NCBI GenBank assembly: GCA_013398175.1
Contig: VZRZ01002544.1
Coordinates: 310,065 to 374,064, forward strand
Origin: Climacteris rufus
Lineage: Eukaryota > Chordata > Aves > Passeriformes > Climacteridae
Direction: 5' to 3'
Length of the DNA: 64,000 nucleotides
In this document: positions 27,501 through 37,500 of the stretch, piece after piece
Numbering within the stretch: position 1 is the stretch's first letter
Layout of the letters: each line of letters begins with the position of its first letter
Notes under the pieces: model-generated
What the model was told of the DNA's origin: nothing
The model's input: the letters and a program-made list of their open reading frames with translations, nothing else
Databases searched by the model: none
Program-made: the position numbers and the translations under genes

Positions 27501-28977
27501 GAATTTAAACACAACTAAACCTATAAAGTTGACACATGTGTCATCTGCAACATATTCCTTTCTACACTTATCCCTACTTTGATTTATTCACACCCTTCTC
27601 ATGCTTTGGCCTAACCAATACCAGAAATATTGTATTTTTCTACATGCATCACTCTCCAGATCTGTAACTATTTCATCACACACGTGTATCATTAATATAA
27701 ACAAGATTGCTTTTGTCATACCTATCTCTTCTACCAGAGGTTTTGCTGATCTTGACTTTTTTGGAGCTAGAAGAGATGTCAGCATGTCCAGCCCCTCAAA
27801 ATATTGACCAGGAATCTCCTTGGGTAACCGAATTGTGAAAGTCCCTTCAAGTCAGAAAATAATTATTGCATTAAAATATCCAAGACAACCAAAAATGTGC
27901 ATTTTTCCTCTAATGAACAGGCTCAGAGGAAGTAGGACACATGCAGGTAGCATTTTATTATGCACTGATCTCTCTGCATGTTTTTAACCTTATTTCATAA
28001 AAATCCAAGATTTTAATGATAAAACATGAAAGAGAATATTTAACCAGCTGGAGTCTCCTGACTCACACTCTATAAACACAAAACCATAGAAGAAAAGCTT
28101 TACTTTATTTTTAATCCTTCCAAACAATCCACAGAAGATCACAGGAAGCTACATTCATCAATTTGATTATTGTTTAAAGTCAAGCACCTATTTAAGGTTC
28201 TGCAAGCAACAAATTAATTTGTTTTATTTTTTTTGTTTTAAAGCATGAATTACTGTAGATAACAACATTTTTAATGACACAGATACCAATAACATTAACC
28301 AATACCTTCATCTGTATTGTAAGATGCTTTTTCTCTGCCATCCTCTACAATTCTTCCAGGAAGTGTCAATCTGCAGGCAAAAAATGAGATGCCTCATTGA
28401 AAGCCTGACTAATTCTGCAACTTAATGTCTCAGCCTATGAAAATGTAAGGAACATTCTAAAAGCAGCACAAAGGACTTAGCTACCAGACTCCTCTTCCCA
28501 GTAATGGAATCCATGCAGTGAAATCCCCCTGGATTCACCACAGGAAAAGACACACTTACTCTACAAAATTTACACCCAGAGAGTTGGCTGGACATTTACA
28601 ATTAAAAATCCGTTGTAAAGTAAATTTAGAACAGTATTTCCTTCAGCTCCCTCTAACATGATTTAATGCCTAGGAACAAAGAGGCCAGAACCAAACCCCC
28701 AAATATTTGCATGAACTGGGCGGTCTGCAGTTAACAGAGTAAAAGCTGAAGATGAGGAACATTCTGAAGGAACCACAATTAAGTTCATTCTCTACTATGA
28801 AGGTCAATTTTAAAAGAATTTTTCTATTACTTGCCTGAGAAAGTATGGCTTAGCATAAAATTTGAAATCTTCCCCTTCAAAATAAATGTCAAACTCTGAA
28901 GCTCTGGCATAAGGTACTCTGATTTTTACTGTAAGAAAATCTGGATCCTGGGTCAGTTCAAAAGCTGGAGTTATCAT
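12474..28977 (-). CDS. SHQ1: SHQ1, H/ACA ribonucleoprotein assembly factor (10 coding exons, 3' end off the left edge)
   Basis: SHQ1 chaperones dyskerin (NAP57) before it enters H/ACA snoRNPs and telomerase, in cytoplasm and nucleoplasm. Joined exons (28977-28835, 28370-28306, 27844-27722, 26951-26803, 26102-25990, 24121-23994, 18504-18350, 17078-17025, 15228-15105, 12594-12474) keep one open frame of 391 codons plus two bases. Residues 1 to about 95 form the p23/CS-like domain (PAFELTQDPDF, YFEGEDFKFYAKPYFLR). Residues about 110-130 are acidic (DEDEEEFDWEIEQTP). Residues about 198-392 belong to the SHQ1-specific, dyskerin-binding helical domain (ADFFEDEAI, NKSYLLDKR, SFGRRVLCYPLYRHF, DPAYILNDL). 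Each exon matches the remembered human protein closely in length. The start is the ATG at 28977-28975 because the protein then begins MITPAF, like human MLTPAF. The frame is open a further 13 codons upstream to the splice acceptor but has no ATG there. The acidic Ser-rich tail exon was not found. One intron uses a GC donor. Confidence 0.95.
15105..15228 (-). CDS. SHQ1: SHQ1 coding exon 9
   Basis: 124 bp, residues 311-352, containing HDVLVSFGRRVLCYPLYRHF, the most conserved block of the C-terminal domain. I chose the acag acceptor at 15230-15229 because it gives the length expected from the human exon. A second AG two bases downstream would break the frame. The donor is GTGAGT. Confidence 0.9.
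16697..16818 (+). mobile_element. Short CR1-like LINE 3' fragment
   Basis: Reads catggtttaatggtgaatat, ggttgatggctggaactgat, gatctcaaaggtctttttc and the tail tatgattccatga. This is a different CR1 subfamily tail from that at 3386-3609. It lies in the intron between SHQ1 coding exons 8 and 9. Confidence 0.8.
17025..17078 (-). CDS. SHQ1: SHQ1 coding exon 8
   Basis: A small 54-bp exon of 18 codons, VESSWNIRKLSATLCWLE (residues 293-310). The acceptor is atcag and the donor GTAAGT. It is phase 0 at both ends, so skipping it would keep the frame. Confidence 0.92.
17525..17647 (+). mobile_element. MIR-like (CORE-type) ancient SINE remnant
   Basis: The tRNA-like head shows an A-box-like TGGTCTAGTGG at 17532-17542 and a B-box-like GATCTAGAATCC at 17573-17584, followed by TGGCTCT. 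Further on, tgtgtggcc and ggttttcctattaaatagg resemble the MIR core. Divergence is high, as expected for an old amniote family. Confidence 0.6.
18350..18504 (-). CDS. SHQ1: SHQ1 coding exon 7
   Basis: 155 bp, residues 241-292, with FSEEEREQLRKF, NKSYLLDKRSRQ and LIDILLAYCYD. The acceptor is tttatag and the donor a perfect GTAAGT. It ends in phase 0. Confidence 0.93.
18505..23993 (-). other. SHQ1: SHQ1 intron between coding exons 6 and 7
   Basis: This 5.5-kb AT-rich intron has no recognisable repeat or gene. Open frames such as the one at 20681-21136 are low-complexity and show no protein family features. Confidence 0.7.
23994..24121 (-). CDS. SHQ1: SHQ1 coding exon 6
   Basis: 128 bp, residues 198-241, starting ADFFEDEAIKHLLKYKPWW, the start of the SHQ1-specific domain. 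The second half (about GESHQEHDSPTF) is more divergent but, as far as I recall, the same length as in mammals. The acceptor is ccctag and the donor GTGAGA. Confidence 0.92.
25990..26102 (-). CDS. SHQ1: SHQ1 coding exon 5
   Basis: 113 bp, residues 161-198, DELSDVIDIKDPDQTPAEER followed by a basic RRKRLAAEAAKF stretch and EPDHYL. The acceptor is tttcag and the donor GTGAGT. Confidence 0.93.
26803..26951 (-). CDS. SHQ1: SHQ1 coding exon 4
   Basis: 149 bp, residues 111-160. It starts with an acidic linker (SDEDEEEFDWEIEQTPC) and ends YGFGNLRSGVFQRLQ, a strongly conserved SHQ1 block. The acceptor is catag, the donor GTGGAT, and it ends in phase 0. Confidence 0.93.
27722..27844 (-). CDS. SHQ1: SHQ1 coding exon 3
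   Basis: 123 bp, residues 70-111, containing TFTIRLPKEIPGQYFEGLD and the end of the CS domain (LLAPKKSRSAKPLVEEI). The acceptor is cttgaag and the donor GTATGA. Confidence 0.93.
28306..28370 (-). CDS. SHQ1: SHQ1 coding exon 2
   Basis: 65 bp, residues 48-70, reading LTLPGRIVEDGREKASYNTDE. This continues the CS-domain beta strands. The acceptor is ctgcag and the donor GTATTG. The frame only works if the preceding intron uses its GC donor. Confidence 0.92.
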
Positions 28978-29017
28978 GATGAATCCAGCAGGAGAAGCAA
29001 ACACTGGTTGTGTGGCC
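28835..29017 (-). CDS. SHQ1: SHQ1 first coding exon (5'UTR 29017-28978, coding 28977-28835)
   Basis: This exon encodes residues 1-48, the start of the CS domain. The acceptor is ttttatag just right of 29017. The exon ends in AG at 28835, and the next intron bases read GCAAGT, so this is a GC donor. The codon split AG|A restores Arg48 with the next exon. The ATG context has A at -3. Confidence 0.93.
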
Positions 29018-31076
29018 CTATAAAAACAGGAAAAGAAAAAAAATTACTGTAACTTCCAATTTATGACAGTAAATGGTGTCTCTTCAAAAACCTGTAAGAA
29101 CATTTCAGATTCTCACAGAATTCTCTCCCACATGCTCAGGAAGAAAACTCTCATGACAACAGCAGCAAGATCAAAGTGTTATCAAACATGTGAAGGCATC
29201 ACCCCTCTGCACCTTAATTAAAGTACTGAATGTAGAGCTGGAGTACAGGAAAGCACCTGCTACATTCCACATAAAAATCACACTAAAATTCTGTCCTAAA
29301 ACTTCTCAGCTTTTTGTAACTGATGTTTATAATTTCACACATAGCAAGTATTTTACAGTTCTACAGTGAAATGAACACAAATCACTATTAAAGCGTATTT
29401 AAAAAGCAGTAATACTTCCAAAAAACAGAGCTGTGTTTTATAATTCACACCTGTATTACCCAGAATACAAGCAACAGATTTAAGGACAGTTTAGATACGG
29501 TTCATATGTACATTTATACACTTGCATGTACATATTTACCATGAGAAAAGGAATTTACACAGCACTGTTTACCTAATATAATACTTGTCTGACCCCTCAA
29601 TAGCTTCTCATCTCATGTCTAGTTTAGAACCCAGTTATGGACTGGGTGGTTTTTTTTTTTTTGGTAGGATGTTTCCAAAGGGTCACACAGCTTTGAAAAT
29701 TAACTTTTTAAAACAAAAATATTTTAACCACAAAATGCAGAAGAGAAGTATTATCTGGGAAAGAGCTACTTTCCACTCACTTGCAGTTACCTTTACTAAA
29801 TATTATCATGAACAGGTAGAAATCATTAGCCATTAGCAGGGCTTAATTAACAAATCACCTTTTTTAAATGTATAATCAGCCTTGTTTAGCAGGTGTGAAA
29901 GAAATGAAACTCCCCATTTCACCGTATCACATGATTCCACGGGCAACACTCCCACCCTTTCCAGGCTGAGAAGCTGCCACGTGTTTTACTGAATTATAAC
30001 CAGATAGGAAATACCTGGCACGTACAACACCTGAGGAACTTTCCTGTGGAGTCTCTTCTTCTCTAAATACCACAAGCTGGGAAAGCAACAAAAACGCAGT
30101 AGCTGACAGAGACCCTGCAGGGATGACATGCCAGCCTGCATTTTTATTTTCCCCAGTCAGAAGTTCATAAATGAACAGCAGCCCTAAAGCCAAGCCCAGC
30201 ACTCGGAGCATCCCTGACCCCGGTTCATCGCGCCAAACCCCTCCGGAGGCTCTCACAGAAAACCCAGGTACCCCCCAGCTGAGGAACCGCTGGGACACAA
30301 CGCTCAAGCCCCAGGTATCCCAAATAATCGCGGTTTCCCGGCTCTCCTGGGCAGGCAGGGCTGTGCTCCGGGGAAAGGCACAGCGAGCAGGAGCGGGAGG
30401 GGCTGGGCAGGGACACGGACGGTGCTTCCCCATCTCCACCGGGGGCTCGGCGGCTCTGGGCGGGAGGGAGCTGGGGGATCCTCCGGGGCAGGGTCACCTG
30501 GAGCAGGCGGCACAAAAATCCCCGGGGAGGTGTGAAATGTCCTCGGGGGAGGAGCCTCCACAGCTCCCCGGGCAGCCCGCTCCACGTAAAGAAGTTCTTC
30601 CTCATGCTAAGGCGAAAGTTTTTGTCTTTTATTTCACAGCCGCTGCTCCTCGTCCTGTCGCTGGGCACCACTGAGAAGAGCCCGGGCCCATCCCTGACAC
30701 CCCCGGGGATGGTTATGTGCATTAATGAGCTCCCCTCTCACTCTTTCCCCCTCCACACCGACAGGCCCAGCTCCCGCAGCCTCTCCCCACCAGAGAGATG
30801 CTCCAGACCCCAAATCACCTTTGCTCCCTCCCCGGGACCCTCTCCAGAGCTCCTCGTCCTTCTCGTACGGAGGAGCCCAGAACTGGACGCAACGTCCCGC
30901 TGCTTCCGTCACACCGGGCCCAGCGCCGACCTCCGGCCGTAGCCCTGCTTAGCCACCCACCTCCGGTCCCTGCCAGGCGACAGAGCCCTCAGAGAAGGCG
31001 GCTGCCAGGGAAAAGCCCCGGGGAAAGCCTCGGGATAAGCCCCGACCGTGCCCGCCCGCGCCGCTCGCTCACTCAC
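29018..31076 (-). other. SHQ1: SHQ1 first intron (inferred)
   Basis: If the leader exon ends at 31077, this is intron 1. Its left half is AT-rich; its right half is part of the CpG island with the CR1 at 30545-30905. Confidence 0.45.
30545..30905 (-). mobile_element. CR1-like LINE 3' fragment inside the SHQ1 CpG island
   Basis: The text reads through landmarks typical of avian CR1 on the minus strand: gtaaagaagttcttcctcat, ctgtcgctgggcaccactga, gagatgctccagacccca and gcccagaactggacgcaac. It has become GC-rich compared with the usual family sequence. It lies in the first intron. Confidence 0.8.
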
Positions 31077-31160
31077 GCCGCCGCCGTCTCCGCTTCCCGC
31101 GCCCGCCCGCACCGAGGGCAGGGCCACGCATGCGCGGTCGGGCCGGAGCCGCCCCCTTAT
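31077..31160 (-). other. SHQ1: Candidate SHQ1 5' non-coding exon
   Basis: The first coding exon begins at a splice acceptor in AT-rich DNA, so a non-coding leader exon should lie upstream. The only nearby CpG island is at about 30.2-31.2 kb. Inside it the minus strand has a strong donor, GTGAGT, right after 31077, just downstream of an NRF1-like site. The right limit (the transcription start) is a guess. Confidence 0.4.
31127..31136. promoter_or_regulatory. NRF1-type site in the SHQ1 promoter
   Basis: The near-palindrome CGCATGCGCG matches the core of the NRF1 site (GCGCATGCGC). Such sites are common close to the start of CpG-island housekeeping promoters. It lies about 50 bp upstream of the candidate SHQ1 donor. 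Confidence 0.55.
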
Positions 31161-31230
31161 GGCCGCCCCTCAGCGCCTCCCGCCCCTCAGGAGTTCCCGC
31201 CCCATGTCCTGAGGGCTCTGGGCCGTGGCT

Positions 31231-33839
31231 CGCTGTTTATAACTCTGCACTTTGTTGTGAAATGTGCAGGAATTTAAAGATCTTCTCTCCATTCCAGTTG
31301 CCCTTAAATTTTTGCGAAGTTTCCTGCTGTTTGCAAAAGTTGTTAGAAAGGAAGTGATTGACAGTATGGAGGTGGGCAGTGTAACTGTCTAAACCTAAGT
31401 TATTTAGGGTAAAAATCGGAATCCGTCATCTTGACAAATGAAAAGAATGAATTCTTACCTGCGGTTGCATAAAAATATCTTGCACAGACTGAGCACGTTT
31501 TATTTCAGCAGCTGCTTTTCCTAAGGAAGCGTGGAAATGGAGCAGTCCTGAGTGTGCTGGGGAGCTGCCTTGTTTCTTCCCATGAAAACAGTGGTTAATC
31601 CAGTGCTAATTCCTGTGAACAAATGCGATATTTCTGTTATTTTTACACTCTTCTGTCTTTCCTGAGCTACAGATAAGGTGGAAGATCAGTAAACAGAAGA
31701 GTGACCCCACACGCAGGGTCAGGAGGAATTCCCAATGACATAAATCTCTTCTAAGCCTCTGGATAAATGCAAACACCGACAGTGTGAGCAGGAGGCAGAT
31801 CCTGATGGACCAAAAGAAATACAGCATCAAGAAGAAAGTGCAACAAGAAGCTCAAAGGTAGAAAAGTTGGTTTAAAAGCCATAATTTATTAAATATAGCA
31901 CTTCATATAGAATTAATCCAAGTTTTCTGCCTTTGGACCATGAGAGGTATTCTGGTTCCAGATCATTCTCTACATCTTTAAATGCTACTGACTTGTCTTC
32001 CCCTTACTGCCCCCTCTGAAATGCATTCAAACATTTTTCCTGGAGGGGAAAAGCATAATTATGTAACTTCTCCTAATAAAGTTTTCTTTTTTAAAAAAAA
32101 AAAATAGACAAACAATCCTCCAGGCTGGAAATTCAATGAATATGACATCTCTTCATGAGAAAACTTCTCCCCTCTTGTAATAAACTGAACCAGCAGTTTA
32201 AGTACTGCACAAAAATTAAATCATTTGTTTCAAAAGAGATCGTTTTCCCCACTGATTTAAAATTGATGGATGGTTTTAATGTTCAGCCTAAACTTCCTTG
32301 TGCCCCAGTTTTTCATACACAGAAATTGGAGATGCATGGCATATGAAAAGCTTTTTTTACATTAAGAAGTTCATTATATCTAATTTCGGATGCTGATTTG
32401 AGTTGGACCAAGACCTCAGTTATGTTCTCAAGAAACTTCTGATCTATTTCCAGAGAATTTCAGCACTAATTAACTTTTGGACCTTATGAAAGTAATCTAC
32501 AAAAAGGATTTTGGACAGGAAGCTGGATTATGAACCAGTAGGCACCATCTTCTCTGGCTAAATTCAAATTTGCAGGACAAGTCTGTAAAAGATAAAGAAG
32601 TTTAATCAGAGAGTTTATTCTTGTCAAACTGACACTTTCCAAGACTGCCTCAGAATCATCTTTTCAGAACCTAAGAACTCCCAGCCTTTTTTCTTTTTTG
32701 TGTGCTAGTACTTCCCTTGTCAAAGAACTATTTATATGCTGATTTTAGTGAAGAAAGTGGTGCATCAGCCACTCTGCTTTTCCATCCAACTAAAGTATGA
32801 AGCAGCATCTCTAAGGAATGTGTATTGCTTTCTTCTGTAAAATACATACTGAGTATTTTTAGAACTGTAATGAAAATGTTTTATTTGGAAATGTACAAAG
32901 ACTACATCTTTTAGTGCATCTTTCTGATGGAGCAGTAAATTTGGCTGCTATGTGTTTAATGTAGCAGTGAAGAATTAAAATACATTATCTACAATGTTCT
33001 GGGCAACTAACTAGGAAAACTTGCTGTTTGTTTGAAAAATGGAAACACAAAGCTTTGTAATTTATGAGCACAATTGGCTCTACAGGGCTAATAATAAGAA
33101 CAAGTAAATCTGGCAACCTTAGAAATGGTAATCCAAAACAAAATAACCAAGAGGGTTTAATTTACAAATCCAGAGAAGAAAGTGATTGTATTGATGATAC
33201 AAAATCACATATTTGAACAGCTTGAGGATTCCAGTGGGTTGCTACTGGTACTCATTTTTTTATTAAGTATAAAGTTTGGTAGGGTTTTATGGTAGTACGT
33301 CTATTTCAGGAAAGAGCATATGTTTATGCATTGTGGGTTTTCTGTAGTTTCTCATTTAGTATTGCTATTTTCTCTTAGCATGAAGTAATTTACATTTTCA
33401 TATCTGGCCAGAATCCGAGTTGGATGAAACTCTGAAACAGTAGCTGTTCCTTGCATTTGGGTTGATACTAAGGCCGAGTACATTTTGGGATGCCCCTGGT
33501 GAAGGTGTGCGGTGTCAGCAGTGTGGAAGGGGCGGGCTGGACACTTTCACTGCCGGTGCCACTTGCAGTGCTGACTCCTTGAGGGACACACGAGGCTCCT
33601 CCAGTGCAGAGCCCTGTGAGGGATTGGTGAGGCTCCCCATTCCAACATTGGTGTCTCCGTTCTTTGCACAGTTCATACTGCAGCTCCACGGGGCAGCAAG
33701 GATTCCTGCATTTCTGTCATTCTGTACATTTAATGGTGATAAATCAGATCACGAACCCAAGTGGGATTTACTTCTGTGACATTCAGCGTTGTGATCTCTG
33801 CTGATGTTCCACAGCAGAGTGGCTGGGAAGGGTCACACG
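31231..33839. other. Intergenic DNA between SHQ1 and GXYLT2
   Basis: About 2.6 kb separates the two divergent CpG islands. It is AT-rich, with a poly(A) run near 32,090. I see no exon or repeat family in it. Distal promoter elements may be present but none is recognisable. Confidence 0.65.
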
Positions 33840-34283
33840 GGGACAAGCTCAAAGCCGCCCACAAGCGAGTGAGTGCTTTGTTCCTTCCCAGTTCTACAGG
33901 CACCGCACTTTATCCTGACTCGACCTGCCTTGGGTGCCGGTGGAATGAGAAGCGGGTGTTGTTTGCAGGTGACAAACTGGGGCTGCAAGGCGGAGGGAGG
34001 CTCGGCACCACTTTCCTTTTAGCAGATTCCTCCTGCTCACCTGGCCGTGCTCGCTCGCTCCCCTCAGCACTGCCCACCCGCAGGAGCCGGGGCGTGAAAC
34101 CAAAGGTCCCTTTGAGCACCCCGGGGCCCTGCCTGGCGTTCTCTGCTGTCAGGGGCGAGCGCTCCGTGCCGCCCACCCGCACTTCCCCGAAGCCGCGGTG
34201 TCCGGGCGCTTCCAGCCCGGGCGGCTACTCCACACAGTACGGTAGGCGCGGCCCGGCCGCCCCGCCCCGCCCCGCGCCGGGCC

Positions 34284-34306
34284 GGGCTGGGCTGGGCTGG
34301 GCTGGG
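34284..34306. repeat. GGGCT pentanucleotide repeat at the gap edge
   Basis: Four full copies of GGGCT plus GGG run directly into the N run. This is probably the structure that stopped the sequencing or assembly. Confidence 0.9.
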
Positions 34307-34511
34307 NNNNNNNNNNNNNNNNNNNNNNNNNNNNNNNNNNNNNNNNNNNNNNNNNNNNNNNNNNNNNNNNNNNNNNNNNNNNNNNNNNNNNNNNNNNNNN
34401 NNNNNNNNNNNNNNNNNNNNNNNNNNNNNNNNNNNNNNNNNNNNNNNNNNNNNNNNNNNNNNNNNNNNNNNNNNNNNNNNNNNNNNNNNNNNNNNNNNNN
34501 NNNNNNNNNNN
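34307..34511. other. Assembly gap (205 N) covering the GXYLT2 start
   Basis: The run of N starts inside a GGGCT tandem repeat and ends inside exon 1 of GXYLT2. About 68 codons would fit, close to the roughly 70 N-terminal residues that are missing, so the gap size is plausible. It hides the start codon and signal anchor. Confidence 0.99.
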
Positions 34512-34564
34512 CTGGGCCGCAGCCCCCCGAGGAGGAGCCCCGCGGGCGGCGGGACCAGCCACAG
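34512..34564 (+). CDS. GXYLT2: GXYLT2 exon 1, visible 3' part
   Basis: 53 coding bases after the gap read LGRSPPRRSPAGGGTSH plus a split Arg codon (AG|G). This is the Pro/Arg-rich stem between the membrane anchor and the catalytic domain. The donor is GTAACG. The start codon is not visible. Confidence 0.8.
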
Positions 34565-37500
34565 GTAACGGGGCGGCTCCGTCCTTCCCCCGGCCCCTGC
34601 CCCCGGCAGCCCCCGGCGCTGTCCCCTGCCCGCCCCGGGCTCCCCGCGGTGCCGTGGCTTTGCTGCCGGGGCGTGGGCTCTTCCCCTCCCGGGGGCGCTT
34701 CCCCCGCCGGTGAGCGCTGAAGGGACTGTGGGTTCAGCGGTGTGAACTTCCCCCTGCGTGTTTGCCCCGGCAGCGTGCTTGCCAGAGGTGCCACGGCAGC
34801 GCTGGAGCTTTTCCCTGTGCCCGGGTTCCCTCCTGTGCCGTGCCCGGGCGGGCACAGCTTCTGCAACAGCGGCTTTTCCCTGAGCTTTGGCCTTTTTCCG
34901 GGGGCTGACGTGGGGAATGCGCTGCTTTCTGCGCCGCTGTCACCTCGGGAGCTGCGCTTCGCGGCTTTCCCGGGAGCGCTGCGGGAACGGGGAAGGCGCC
35001 TGGTTATTGCTGCCTGGTGCCGCCGGCTTCCAAACCGCGCTGGCAGATTTTGAGCTTTCCAGCTTTTTGTTTTGAACGTTTTTTTAATATGTAAATGAAT
35101 TTAGGAGAACTTTAAAAGGAGTTTTAAATCGTGGTGTGTTGTGTTTCCTCTCCCAGCACCTTACAGGCAGAGTATTGTTTAAAAAACTAATTAGTTGAGA
35201 AAAAACAGCTTTTGGTGGGTGGAGGACTTGTTTTCCCCCTTGCATTCCAATTATATTATGGTCAGTGTGACCTCATATATCTAATTAACTTGGTATGTCT
35301 TTGTGCCTCTGATTCATGATTTCACAGAGATGTTCTGAATGAAAGACTATTCCTGTTTTTTTGAGCTCTTACTCCTTAACTTATTAAAGCAGTTGGTTTC
35401 CCCCAGCATTGTTACCCCCTGAATGCAGGAGATGTTTTCTGGGGCTGAGAATGGGCCACGGACAGAATTCAAATGCTGGTATTAAAGCAGGATTATTTCC
35501 ATTAGCAACTGTACCTCCTGAAGTCATTTTTCTTTAAGGCATATCTCTGTGATTATCATGGAAATCAAGAGGAACACTGAAGGAGGGAGCCTGGAAAGTA
35601 TGGAACTGCCAGGGAATGTAAACAGCTATTCCATTTTAATGAGCTTTTCAGTAGCATCTTCATGTTTCATGGTTGGACATTATCTAACTTTGATTATTTG
35701 TTGACTTTGCAAGTACTTTTTACAAGGTCTGCAACACAACAACAACAAAAAAGGAGGAATTCAGTATTCAAACCATGCATTTTCTTCAGGACTTTGTTTG
35801 TTTGTGGGGTTTTGTGGTTGTTTTTTCACTCAGGATCCTGCACCATTGGCCCCAGCAGGAGTTTATATAAGTGAGAAGCACAGTTCTGTGGGTCTGGTTC
35901 TGCCCCTTGCTGAAAGATTCTGTGTTGTGTTAGTTACTACTAAAATAAAATTTGCTCAGGTGAGGGTATCCATAAAAAAGGAATTTTTGTGGGGTGGCTG
36001 TGACATGAAGTGGTCCAAGTGGAGGTGATGCTTGCCTGCTTGTAAAGGTATCAGCAGATGGAATCTGCTGGGGTAAAAGGCCTGGTCCAAGCTAGACTGA
36101 AAGCAGTGTGAGGGGCTTGAATTTGGATTGATCTACAGAATCTTAGTGAGGTTTTGTTTGTGTGAATGTAGAACATTGTTTAAATTCAGTTTTGCTAATT
36201 TGGCTGGTGTAGTTGGGTCAGAGGATGCAGGGTTTGGGCTCAGCTCAGACACAACGGTGTTATCTAGGATGTGTGTTTGCTTCAGCATCTTGCAGGGAAG
36301 ATGAATTCTATTTTAACTGGGATTTGTAATATTGCTTTCTGTAGTCACATAATAACAGGCAACATCAGTTTTTAAGTTTTAAGAAGTGCAGAATTCTGCT
36401 GACATGAGTAGCTACACATGATGAAAGCTTAATGTAGGCACGTGTCATGAGCTGGCTGGTACCCAGGAAATGTTAGCACTGACATTCATGTGTCCTGCTG
36501 TAGTCATTAGATAATTTGGACAAGTCTAGGTAAGCATTGCATTTAAGTTTCTGGTTAGCTTTGAAAATTGGCTTTTCATGGTGGTTTTACAGCTCATTCC
36601 TCTTGGAAGTAGCAAGTCCTGTGCCTTCAGTAAGACCTTTTTATATGAAGAATTTTAAGTGTGTGCCAAACCAGTGTGTGCAAAGTATCAAAAAGCAAAA
36701 GGATTGTTTTACATTTGAAGGGCAGATGTGACCGTGCTCTCTATTAAACCAGCGTGGCAAAGCTCAGGAAGTGAACCTTTGCCAGCACATTTAGTTCCCT
36801 GAAAGTCACTTTTCCAAAGCAAAACATCTCTTGCATGGCAACCTGTCAAGATACTTTTTCTTCCTGTGCAGCCTGTGTGCCCACACATACAAGTTTGGCT
36901 TGAGTTTGACAATAATATGGTGAAGCCCCACCTATTTCATACTTGTTTCATAAATAACCTGCCTCATAAAAAGAGATGGAAACATCCATTCTGGTTTTGA
37001 GTAGCTTTTTCCCCTTTCTCTGAGTGGTAGGAGGAGGTTGAAACTTCAACCATTTTTTGATTGGCAGCAGCTACAGTTGGTTTTTCTGCAACTGCATCGA
37101 AATGAGAACTTGATTTAAAAACATTTAGAGCCTTTCTGATTTCTGTTTCAAAGAGTGTGAGAAAGGGTGTCCTGTTGGGACACTGACTCAGGGGTGACTG
37201 TCAGGGAAGGAGCCTGTTCAGGGAATCACCAGGTTTGATACAAAGCCTCAATCTACCCTTGTTTGTGCTGCAAGAGTAAATGAGATCAGAATAGGAAGAA
37301 GGTTTCAAAAATTAACAACTATATTGCATTTTGGAAGAGTGTGCATGCATTATCTTTCTCTCAGGAATAAATTTGAAGGCTTGAATAGATTAGCAGGCTC
37401 TGTAATGAGTTGGGAATGCATTATTTTGAATGGATTTGGATTGATTTAGACAGGTTTTGGGTTAATTATGTTTGAGACACTTAGGCTGTGACTAATAAGA

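Larger units (their letters stand above)
24122..28305 (-). other. SHQ1: SHQ1 short introns between coding exons 2 and 6
   Basis: Four introns (24122-25989, 26103-26802, 26952-27721, 27845-28305) separate the CS-domain and linker exons. I see nothing in them beyond splice signals and simple AT-rich sequence. Confidence 0.7.
30170..31230. promoter_or_regulatory. CpG island at the SHQ1 5' end
   Basis: This is a GC- and CpG-rich block in an otherwise AT-rich region. The densest CpG is at about 30,900-31,200. The inner part (30545-30905) is a CR1 remnant, so the true promoter is probably the right-hand third. Overlapping open frames on both strands reflect the high GC content and are not genes. 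Confidence 0.7.
33840..35060 (+). promoter_or_regulatory. GXYLT2: CpG island and promoter region of GXYLT2
   Basis: A strongly GC/CpG-rich block surrounds the 205-base N run. It holds the 3' end of GXYLT2 exon 1 (up to 34564) and the start of intron 1. The transcription start is not resolved. The bases just left of the gap contain several GC boxes and a GGGCT repeat. Confidence 0.75.

Noticed and set aside
28829..28832. GT donor four bases downstream of the chosen GC donor in SHQ1
   Set aside because: Using it shifts the next exon into a frame with a TGA near its end and destroys the conserved LTLPGRIVE block.
29927..31357. Many overlapping open frames on both strands near the SHQ1 promoter
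   Set aside because: High GC removes stop codons; part is a CR1 fragment. No splice or family evidence.
31077..34564. A shared bidirectional promoter for SHQ1 and GXYLT2
   Set aside because: The two CpG islands are separate and about 3 kb apart, beyond the usual definition of a bidirectional promoter.
33761..34720. Plus-strand open frame of 319 codons across the 34.3-kb gap
   Set aside because: It is held open by N bases and GC-rich sequence and is in a different frame from the recognised GXYLT2 exon 1.
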